A DNA stretch of 64,000 bases from Oxyruncus cristatus. Its lineage: Eukaryota; Chordata; Aves; Passeriformes; Cotingidae. The notes beneath the pieces are model-generated. The model saw only the letters and a list, made by a program, of their open reading frames with translations. It had not been told where the DNA came from and ran no database searches. Below are positions 52,134 through 62,103 of the stretch, in pieces (position 1 is the first letter of the stretch; each line of letters opens with the position of its first letter). The stretch is taken from assembly GCA_013399855.1 (NCBI GenBank), contig VXAY01004358.1, positions 82,859 through 146,858 of the forward strand. Reading direction: 5' to 3'. Both the position numbers and the translations under genes were made by a program.

Positions 52134-53932
52134 CTATTCAGCAGGCTCTCTGTTAACACATTGTACTTCTTTCTTCTCTGACTTTATCTTTGCCCTCTTT
52201 TCCCCTCTGGCTTTCAGCTTGTCCTTTTCCTTCCTTTTGATTTTGTGCTCAAACCTTTCTCTTTCTCTTCCGTGTGAATACAGACCTGGCCTTTCCCCCC
52301 TTCTTAGCTTAAGGCTTAGTCTTTTTCTTCCCTTTGGCTCTAGGTGTAACCTTCTGTTTCTCTCCTTTTTTATACTGTTTGACTTTCTCTCCCTGATTTC
52401 CCTCATCTAACTCAGGTTTTTCCTGGGGGTGGCAGTGGGGGAGGGGTGGTGTGGTGTTCAAATGCCTGCCTTTCTTGAAGAGAAGGGCCATCATCTCCTT
52501 CATCATCACATCTGTCAGATGCTCTCTGCAGCTCAGGTGCTTTGCTAGCCAAGCTTTCTTCCTGACCTGTCTTGCATTTGCATGTGTAACTATACAGCCT
52601 TGACTGCAGCTATGGAATCTCCTCAGGAAGCACAGGGGGATCATGGCTTTCCCCCCAGATGCTGATCCTCGCAGATCCAGGTTATCCTGTACATGTTGGT
52701 CGAGCTTTGGTAAGGAGCACCCAGTTTCTCATGTCTTGTTAAAAACCTTCTGATCTGTTAAGTCGTCTTCATCTCATGTTCTGCAACATATACCTCAGGG
52801 TATTTACTCAATACCTCTTCCTCCTACTAACAAACATGATGGCTGCACACAATAAAAATAACTAATTCTTTCAGAGTGATTACTGAAAATATTAAAGCCA
52901 TTTTCCTTGAAAAATAGCATATGTTCCTTAGTAATTTGTTTTTTAAAAGATATTCCTATGTACCTCCATGACTTTAGAAAAGCTTTCTCACTTTCCCTCT
53001 GCTGTTGAGGAGGAGGTAGCTTCCTCTCTGGCACCCGGGTGACATCTTCACCTCCCCAGTGCATCTCTGCATTTCTGACCTCAAGTTTTGCCAGCTTAAT
53101 GTCTCCATCCATCACTTGCTTCTTCCCTTTGAAAAGTTTGTTTTCCCTAATGGTCATTCCATGACCATCCTTCATGTGAGGAGCACCCAGACAGCTTTGT
53201 CTAGAAACTTGGGTCTCTCTTTAATCTCTTTCCCTTCGATTTTTGGTGTTATAGCATAGCCAGCCATGAGTCTTCTGTGTTTTACAGGAGGGGAAGTAAC
53301 TTGCTGCTGGGCTGTGCAGAAAGTTTCACTTGATCTTTTCTCATTTCTTCCCCTTTCTTTCTGTCTCCCCTGGAGCAGATTCACACAGCTCTCCAGCCGT
53401 GTCTTGTTCTAAGGACATCAGCCTGAAATTGAGGGGGGGCATTTAGTGAGGGTAATGCAATCAAAGTGTGCCATACATGATAAAGGAAGTAGAAATAATA
53501 TAGAAAAGTCCAGATTTTGTCAAGGGCTCTGATCCTGAGTTCTGACTCAACAGAAATTATGAAAACTGATGTCCATTAGAGAGCGATGGTCCGACGTGGA
53601 GCCATGACTGTACTGAACGGAAGTTGCAGCTGAAAAAAAAAAAAAAGTGTCTGGCTGGAAATACAATGTACAAAGGAATGGAAAAACACTTACTAGTCTG
53701 TGAGAACTAATGATATGCAAATTAATTCAATTCAGCATTAACTTCATGCAGATCCATCTGCATAGCATGTTGCAGGCTCTTTAGAGGTGCTGTAGCTGTT
53801 CCAGATTGCTGAATGAGACCCCACCATTTGAGAAATGTTGACCAAAGTCTGGATTTCAAATGCCTAGTGTTGCTCCTCTTGACAATGTACTTGTACCGCT
53901 CTTGTTCCTCCATTTGTGGAGTCACAGTGTCC
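52134..53932 (-). pseudogene. Unidentified coding-like, frameshifted block (possible decayed gene)
   Basis: I do not recognise this. On the minus strand, a frame opens right after a good acceptor (tttacag ending at 53933). It reads through EEQERYKYIVKRSNTRHLKS and LQHAMQMDLHEVNAEL, stopping at about 53722. A second frame (53384-53172) contains MAGYAITPKIEGKEIKERPK. It is continued in another frame at 53175-52966 by KKQVMDGDIKLAKLEVRNAE and VPERKLPPPQQQ, ending at an AG|GTACAT donor-like site. Lys/Glu/Arg-rich frames at 52406-52134 and 52644-52309 follow. What is seen: several shifted frames with protein-like composition. Inference: a decayed gene whose exons lost frame. Alternative: the pyrimidine-rich plus strand forces K/E/R-rich translations by chance. 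No function is proposed. Confidence 0.25.
53632..53646 (+). repeat. Poly-A run (about 15 A)
   Basis: A homopolymer. On the minus strand it forms a T-run followed by CAG, which resembles a splice acceptor. Confidence 0.8.
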
Positions 53933-54915
53933 TGTAAAGGCTCTGGTTAGATTGTGTCTTCACTGAGCTTTTTCTGCATCTCTCCTGTGGATTTTTAACT
54001 CAATTTCTTGAATTTAGTGTATCTATAAAATTTTCCTTTACAGATACAAACTTATTCCATGTGATTTTGTGTGATCTGTGCCAAAATAGATTGTCAATGC
54101 AAACCTAAGCCTATTTCTCCCCGACTATATAATTTTTCACATGCAAATAGAACTGCTTGTTTCATTTTAAAATATACTTTATAATTATTTTTAATTTATT
54201 TCCCCCCTCCCCAAAACAGAAAGCAATGAAAGTGAAAGCAACCAGTCAGGAAAATGTTTAATTGGGTGTACTATCAATTCCTACCATCATCAGAATAGAG
54301 TCTGCCCAAAAAACTTTTGAAGCACCAACACTTCTACTGGATAGATTGACAATTGTCTCAATCTTCATTCACCTTATGTGCATGGCTGTCAGTATCTGAG
54401 AAGTACCAGTTTAGTGCAGTGGGAAGTGAGCAAGGAATCAATGCCAGAATTTTCAAGCTTAGGGAAAAATATGAGAAATAATATCACTTTGCATAAATGT
54501 CATTTACTCCACTGTGATACCTAAATTCAGTATCTAAATAAGAAAGTGAAAAAAAAGGCTCCAACCGTTCATGAGACACAGCTTAGCTCGCTTTCACAAA
54601 GGAATCAGATGGGGAAGGTCAGTGTTCAGGTTACTGCCTCCACTGTGAGTCTGGCCCGAGTTATGCAAGCCAAAATAGTCCTTTTGCTGACCTAGGCAGG
54701 CTGAATGAATGAACAAAGGCAGCCAGAATGGTTCTTTACCACCATCTGCCTCCACAGACAAAGACACTCTAAGGCCTTTTCAATAAAGCTGCTGCAACTT
54801 TGCACTGGTGGAATGAAAAAGCTGACCATCAGGTCCTGTTCCATCCAGGTTGCTCCCAGGGAAGAGGTGGCTCAACTTCAGCTGTTTCCCACAGCCAGAC
54901 ACCTAAGAACCCTGG

Positions 54916-55215
54916 CAGAAAGGCAGGTGTTTTTTCACAGACTTCAGTGAAATAAAAGGCAGTGTCACCCCAGTAGAAGGCATCTTGCCTTCATTCATCC
55001 TTCCTTCATACCAGTGCACACCAAAGTCCCCAGCTGGAACTCTTCCTCCCTTATGCAGCTGTAAACCAAGAAGAACTCCTATGCCATGAACCTTTTTTGC
55101 AGAATTACAAGGAGAGTCAGGTCCCAGCTGCCTACTGAGCTTAACATAGTCCAGATAGTGGACATGGGTTTTGCATGAGAACACTGCCTCTGATGCATCT
55201 AAAATGAAAAAAACT
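54916..55215 (-). other. Weak exon-like open segment, unidentified
   Basis: On the minus strand, a strong acceptor-like sequence (tttttttcattttag, ending at 55216) is followed by about 100 open codons. They contain CKTHVHYLDYVKLSRQLG and PAGDFGVHWYEGRMNEGK. The frame stops shortly after 54916. Shifting by one base would continue openly to about 54830. I cannot assign a family. Opposite-strand frames are also open here, so chance is a real alternative. Confidence 0.2.
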
Positions 55216-55684
55216 TGCAGTAAACCTAAAGGTCTCACCAAGGTAAAATGGTAGAAAAATTAGCTGTGTATTTTATAGTGGAGAAAGTTTGGCAGGAATT
55301 TCATGCTGAAAGCAAATTGTCTACCAAAGTGAGACAAAATGTGTGGACCCACAGTGAGGGAAACTGAAAAGCTGTGCTACATGTTGTCCCTTCCAAGGCC
55401 TCTAAAATAGCTTGGAAAATGTCTTTGTTTTTTAAAATGGAGACAAAGTAAATGGCTTAATGTATTTTGAGTATTCAATCCAAGCTAGATAAACTTATCA
55501 TGTAAAATATACCATGAATGCAGTTTTCTAAAGGCTTCTTAACCTTTTTTTTTAATGATGACAAATCACTACTGCTGTAGTAGAATTATGATAACAGCTG
55601 TTCTAGCTAATATTACTGAAATGTAAGGTGCTTTTAGGAACCTTCTCTTGTGAATTATGTCTCTTTTGCCATCACATGGATGAG

Positions 55685-55714
55685 AGAAAGAAAAAAAAAA
55701 AAAGAAAAAAAAAG
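55685..55714 (+). repeat. A-rich run
   Basis: Two A-runs interrupted by single G bases. Confidence 0.85.
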
Positions 55715-56904
55715 ATAAATACTTTGAAAACTGTGTTCAAAGCTTCCTCCTGTAAGCTGTATGCAAAACATGATGGAACAGCTGCAGAAAACTACCCGAA
55801 TTAAATCTCAGCCATCTTGTACATCATTGCTTTGATTATGTGTGTTTTGTTTGTGGGGTTTTTCTTATATCATTGCATAGGATGGAGGCCCCGAAGTTGT
55901 GGCTTCTTATACCTGATGACGTGAAATCAAAAGGGAAAAAAAAGAGAGGCCTGCTGAGTTTGAATGAGACTTATGAAATTTTTTCCTTTGTGAAATGGAA
56001 AATGATTCTTAATTTACATTTTGGGGTGCTCTAAAGCTTGAAGCACCTTTATTTCTGAGTAGCAGCAAAGTCTCACAGAGAGATTCAGGCTTTTGTTATA
56101 AAATTAACATTACTCACCCCTAATTAGAGACATGATAAGATAATTACTGGAAAGACAAGTGTTTCAATGCGGAAGAAATACTGACTTTTCTACCTAAGTG
56201 AAATGCTCTCCAAAACTGTGTGTCCTCTGTGTACTTTATCTCTTCTCTCCAACCGCATTTCACATAAACCATCCTAGAACTGTTGGTAACCCAGAGAAGG
56301 TTCCAGTTTAAACCTATTGGAAGAGTGGAACGAGAGTAAAATAATTCATACTCCATGTACCTTAAGAGTACCAGTGAGAGACAGAGAGAAAACGTTTTCA
56401 TTGCAGCTGGCATCCTTTTCATCAGGTGCTCTGTATAAGCAACTATGGTGTCGAGCAGTCAAGCCTGAGGTCATGGCTGCCCCCGAATTGAGGTGGTTTA
56501 GAATATTTTAGTCTGCATTCATTACAAGGTACAGCGTACAGTTAAGAAACGCTCTTGTGGCGCCAGTGTGTGATTATGGCAAGACAGGCTGACCACTGGG
56601 AAATTGCTGAGCTAACAGGGAGAGGAGCCGGGCTGAGCGGTGCCGGAGCCAAGTGTGCAGACAGCCATCACACCAGCACACCTTATAATCACAGATATGC
56701 AGCACTCTGTGCTCAGGATGCTGCTCCAAGGGATGATGTGTTCTCCTAAAGAAAAGGCAGCCTGTGTTTCCAAGGGGCTGTTTATGAATCTTCTCTGCTA
56801 GCCTATTTTTGAAATCTTTGGTGTGCCTGTATGGGTTATCTGCATGTGTAAATTGTCCTTCTGGTTTTCTATCTGTCTGCATCTCTTTGGGTTATTTCTT
56901 TTTC

Positions 56905-56998
56905 TCTCTCTTTCTCTGTTTTGTGTTTTTTTTTTTTTTTTTTTTGCCTGTTTTTTTTTGTTTGTTTGTTTGTTTTGTTTTTTGGTTTTTTGTTTTCC
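56905..56998 (+). repeat. T/G-rich low-complexity tract with 20-T run
   Basis: CT-rich lead, then T20 (56926-56945), then (GTTT)n and TTTTGG units. It is the same class as the tract at 6.5 kb. The Phe- and Lys-rich frames on the two strands are by-products of composition. Confidence 0.9.
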
Positions 56999-58259
56999 AA
57001 ATCCTGAGTAAGGGTTTGAAAACCTAACCACAATGTAAAACAAATAAAAATAATACAAAAATTCAGCTTCATACTTAGTGGTCAACCAGCTGCCAAAATT
57101 CTTTTCAGAGTGTCCATTATGTGAGCCAGGTGTAAGCCAGACATCTTAAAAATAGTGACATTTTGGTCACTGCACACAGTGTATTAGTGTGAGGAGGGTT
57201 TTTTGTGTGTCGAGAATGTCTTTCAGCCCCCTGTGAACGTTTTTCTCTGCACAGAAATGTTCACTTCCCCTCCTTTCCTTCTAGTTTCAAGCATACTGTT
57301 TATTCAGGGTGGAAAAAGAGAGTACGAGAGTTGTTATACCGGTAAAGAATTTAGATTCAGATGACAACCATAACAACTTAGGAAGCAGTAATGAAGAAAA
57401 GAAGTCCAAACCCTGAGAACCTAATGTTTATCTCTCAAACCTGAAAAAAAAATTAAAATCATCAACTGAAGTGGACAGTGCTCTTCTGCAGGCACTTGGC
57501 CGTGAGGCATTTATAAAGAGGGGGCCTGTGTTTATAACAAAGTTTAGCAGTAGCAAAGGGTGCCGTAGTTTGACTATAGGAAGCTTTGGTACAAACAGGG
57601 AAGAGACACAAAGAATTCCCTGAAATCTTGGGCAAAACTCTTCACCTAATTTTCTGCTCACATGGTAGCCAAGGGAATATTTTACACGCAGTGCAGAAGT
57701 GCAAAAAGCAACTGTAAAGCCTGGCACATCGTATTTTTTGAACAATAAGAAACTTGGAGGTTGTTTTTTTTCCCACATGATTCAAAATATTCTGCTAAAA
57801 AATGGTGTGCTTCAGTCAGAACCACAAGATTCTTGTCCCCATTCTTTTAGGAAGAAGCTTTCCTCAGTCCAATTATATCTTTAAAACATCTTTCTAAAAA
57901 CTTCCTTCATGTTATTAAGCCAGCAGTCCCTACCTTGCTAAGGTGATTCTCCTGAGCATGCCATCACCTCATGTTGAATTGATGTGTTCCCTTAGCTTGG
58001 ATAAGGCAGCTAGTGATACAGGAGCATGTAAGAAAAAATAAAAATATGCATGAAGCCATTAAAAGAAAAAATAAAAGCCTAATTATCCATACCTATATGA
58101 AATGTGGCAGAATAGCCTGACTGACAGACAATAATGCAATAACAGCAACCTCCTGCTTACTAATTCATCCCAGGATGTGTGACCTCTAACAAGACCATTA
58201 CCTTATTTTGGGCTTATTTCCCCTTATGCAAATGAGAACACACATTTGACATGCATTTT

Positions 58260-58490
58260 TGAGGACCATGTTGGTGAGGTATTTTCTAACTCTGAGACAC
58301 TGGAAGGACAGTGTCCAAACTGTGCCACTGCCCTTCTAGGTGATCTGAGGGAAGTCAAGATCAAAAATATACAACTTTATTTCCCCATTTGCAATCTGTT
58401 AAGAGAAGCCAGCCTCACAGAGTATAGTTTATAAAGCTTGGAGATCTCTGTATGAAAGCTGCTCAACAAGAGTCTGTTAACAAAAAAGAG
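58260..58490 (+). mobile_element. Possible MIR/CORE-SINE-like ancient SINE remnant
   Basis: The order of blocks recalls the MIR superfamily. 'ggtgatctgagggaagtcaa' (like the 'tgaccttgggcaagtcac' core) is followed by 'actttatttccccatttgca' (like 'tcagtttccccatctgtaaa'). 'agcctcacagagtatagttt' and 'ataaagcttggagatctctg' then lead to 'tatgaaagctgctcaacaag' (like the tail 'aaagcgctttgagatc...gatgaaaggcgctat'). MIR-like SINEs are shared by amniotes and are rare and very old in birds. Similarity is weak and judged from memory; limits are approximate. Confidence 0.45.
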
Positions 58491-60097
58491 CTTTGAGAAC
58501 TTAGATTATTGAACTAGGGCTGTGCAAAATTCACACTGAATCTGATACATGCAAATTTATTCTTCGTTTTCGGTGCACAAAGGGCTAAACAACCCTCAAA
58601 TGCAATTGAAATATCCTCATGTCACCGACTGTCACCCACGTCTTCAGGCTTCTTAGCTCTTCAGAAGTTTCCTCTGCCAAGAGTAGGTCCTCTGTCCTCC
58701 CCCACAAAGTCCCTCTTTTCATCCTCTTCTCCTCTTGAGCTCTTCATCTATTAAAGAGTTTCTTCTGATACCCAGTTAAAGGCTTTACAATGAGGATATT
58801 TTCAGAATCCCAAAAGGTTGTTGAGGCACAGCTCTTGAAAAGGATTTAGTTATTTTATTTTTATTTAAATTAAGCTACTTTGAATGGTACCCTAAGAGGT
58901 GTTTTGATACTTTAGGGGATCCAGGCCTTGATTCCTTGCTCCTACAGGCTTCAACAGCAGCTAGACACCTAATTTTTAATTTAATGTTGCAGGTGTACGT
59001 AGAGATAATTCTAATGTACTACAAAGAGTCCTCCAATTCATATCAATTTCAGTTTTTTTCTGAAATTTCTAAGATTTTCTTATTCTGACTATTCTGGGCT
59101 TTATTTTGAACAACAAGGATTTTATTTTTAATAGTGGAATTCTTAATTATTTAAATTGGAAGTCACAATCTCTTTATTTTTCACAACAGATGCTCTGTGA
59201 ATTGTATGAACTCGCGAATTTCTAAGCTTCTCTGAAGAATTCAGAAGCACAGTCAAAACTTGTAAAGTTTAACGGGATAAAAGTGAAAATATCCCTGGGT
59301 CCTGACATCTATTTGCTCTAAACCTTACTTATGTAAAAAATGCCAGACATCTTCTTTTTTTTCCCATGCATTTTAAAAGCTATAGGCTTTTGTTAGAAGG
59401 CCAAACATAAGCCATTTGTGGTATACAAAGAATGTAACCTAAAGCTGGTATCTTAAGAGCCCTGTACAAAATATAAAATACAACAAAAATTCAAACTATT
59501 GCACAAGAACATTGCCATTGATTGGTGTCCTTTAGGAGCAACAATTTATAATACAAGAATCTCAAGATGTGACCCATAGCTACTGCTGGGAACAGCCGAC
59601 AAAGATCTGGTATTTTTTTATGCACAGCCACTTCCTCTCCTAACAAGTTCTGTACACTGAAAATCATCCCTCACTCGAAAAAACTCAGATGTTTTGAAAC
59701 GTTTTCTTGATGAAACAACTACAATGTAGTTTGGGGTTCACTTTGCATCCCTTGTGTAATATCTAGCTCTTGTGGCTGCTTCTGCTCTTAACACTGTACT
59801 GCGCTTCTCTCGGGAAGACATATGAAGACTTTGCTTTATCTTCAGCCCCAGGAGGGATTGCAAATGCCAGTTCTCCTTGCAGAATCTTAGAGTGAGATGG
59901 AAAGTAGGTGGAGGAACAGCCATGGTGAGGCAGAATTGCAGCGTAGGAGTCAATGTGGGACTGCTGTTTTCCTAAAACCTTCCTGAAGTGAGAAATGGAG
60001 CTGTGCAACACTTGTTTTCAAGCCTTGTGTTGTTACCTTTAATACCCAAGTTGTTCCATGGACCCCTGATGAATCACTTTATTTATAAGTTTTGGGC

Positions 60098-60127
60098 TGT
60101 TGTTGTTGTTGTTTTTTGGGTTTTTTT
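60098..60127 (+). repeat. (TTG)n and T-rich simple repeat
   Basis: Five TTG units run into a T/G-rich end. Confidence 0.85.
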
Positions 60128-62085
60128 GCAGTGGGCTTTGCTCCCCACTCTTTTCTGTCTGAATTACCCTGTCTGTGGGCTCACTTTTCACGTGCTGCAG
60201 TAAGTAAAGGAGCAAATAGCTGTTACCACTGCCATGCACACAGCTGCCACGGTGACAAATACCAGGAGGACCACGTCTCTTGTTACGCCAAGCCATAGAA
60301 GGGATGCACTGGAACAAATGCTGGGTTTGACAGTCAGATTCTCAGATGTGTCACATATTTCTTTGGAGCTTGGGGCTGTTGCAACAGCTGTTTGTAAACA
60401 CTCTGAATCCAGCATTAGGACTAGGGAAAGAGAGTATTTTTTTTTTTTCCAAGTTCTAGCTTTCTGAACTATCCTTAAAAATCTTGGAAATACATTGGCA
60501 TTTATGCTGTTGATGTAAATAGCAACCAGTATTGGTTTTCAGCTGTGCAGGCCAGTGGGCAGGCTCAGACTCCGTCCCAGCGTCCTCCTGTGTCGGGTGA
60601 CTCATCAGCAAGTCTGAGAATGTGCATCAGGCTGTGGCTCCAGCAGGAAAATACAGCAAGCAGCTAGAGGAGCATTTGGGAGCTGGAGGGGATTTGATCA
60701 TATTCAGTCTGATGCTAAAAACAAAATTAAAAAATATATTGCTAAAATTGGTGAGCAGCATTCCAGTGGGATATGCTAGGCAGTGAAAGACAGGCTGCCT
60801 CTGATTCACAGAGGATCATTTGGTAAAACATAAGCATGTAAACAGGGCTTAAATGATGTAATTTAAAAATTACATTGGCAGTAGCAGTGTAGGGGCATAT
60901 ATCAACTCATAGCCCTGTGCTAGCTGTTCTGCAGGCTGTGGGCTTCTCCTCTGCTCCCCAGGCACTAAAAGCTGTGTGAAATTGGTTTGCCAAGATGTCA
61001 CTGGACTGCTTGGAAAATGCTCTTCTTCCACTATGTAAATGAGGGAGTGCAGGCAGGAGTCAAAAATGCCACCTCCTGCTCTTTCCAGAGGTATTTTGAC
61101 TAACGCAAAATTATGTTGGTGTTTACTCATACCCAAGAGGTAAAATGGTCTTAGAAGACAGTCTCCTGCTTTTGTGCTTGAAAGAAAACTTGCAAATCCG
61201 GTCCTGTCTGACCAGAGAAAAATTGGAAACCATAAGCAGGAAGGCCAGCTGCCATGATATTTTGCCCCAATGAGGTAAGAAGGTCTCAGCTTCATATTGT
61301 AAATTGAAAAATTTCCTTTGATATTATTTTCCTGGGCCTACTATTTATGTAGAAAAATGTTTTAACATCTCCTGTTGCAAGGCAACAGATTTCAGTGTGG
61401 TAAATCTGAAAACAGATATTAAACTATGCTAAGGCATAGGTACCTCAATAAACAGCTTTTAGAGAAAAAGTAAAGAAGAAATAGAGGGGTTAGCATTTCA
61501 TAAATATAGCAACAGAGACTGCAATTTCTTTCAAATAATTTTCATTAGAGTCTATGAAATTCTCTCAGGTGGTCTGCTTAAGTCCGTACAGGACTAGACC
61601 AACAACAGGAGGAAGGACAGGATCTGAAGGCCTTAGCTTGCAGGATTTCGACTTTAGAACCCGTTTAATTCACAAAGCAACTGCTGTTAATAACTGTCTG
61701 TAGTGAATAACTAAAAATTGAAAGAAACCTCTGGTTGGTTAGTGAACATGGTTCAGTTTGGTTTACCATGACCCGAGAAGGACTTGAGCATCTTTTGGGA
61801 TGAGAAAACCTTTGGGAATTTTATGCTCTCTGACAAGTACTGCTTGATGATAGGGTTTGCCCTTTGGGAAACTTAAGGTGTCATGGCTTCGCATTTAAAA
61901 CCTTGTGGAAAATAAGCTATACAGATTTCATCAAAATAGCCACATGAGGGAAAAAAGGTCTGTACTTAAATGCAAGGAATTTCATGCTTTCCAGTATGTT
62001 GCACTTTTATTTTAAGGGACTCCACTGGGAAAGGAAGCACCAATCTATAAAGGAGTAACATCATAATATTGCCCTTACTGATCTG

Positions 62086-62103
62086 AAAAAAAAAAAAAAA
62101 AAA
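62086..62103 (+). repeat. Poly-A run (18 A)
   Basis: Uninterrupted A homopolymer without a nearby polyadenylation signal. Confidence 0.85.

Larger units (their letters stand above)
53933..58259. other. Mostly unique non-coding DNA with one weak exon-like segment
   Basis: No known gene or interspersed repeat. Listed separately are an exon-like minus-strand segment at about 54916-55215, an A-rich run at 55685-55714 and a T/G-rich tract at about 56905-56998. A relatively GC-rich patch at about 56560-56760 has open frames on both strands but no recognisable product. Confidence 0.5.

Noticed and set aside
56798..57085. Lys/Asn-rich minus-strand frames and Phe-rich plus-strand frames
   Set aside because: They cover the 56.9-kb T/G tract and are by-products of low complexity.
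60720..60760. U6 snRNA-like string (atatattgctaaaattgg)
   Set aside because: Only a short resemblance; the rest of U6 is absent.
60870..61295. 141-codon minus-strand frame
   Set aside because: No family resemblance or splice context.
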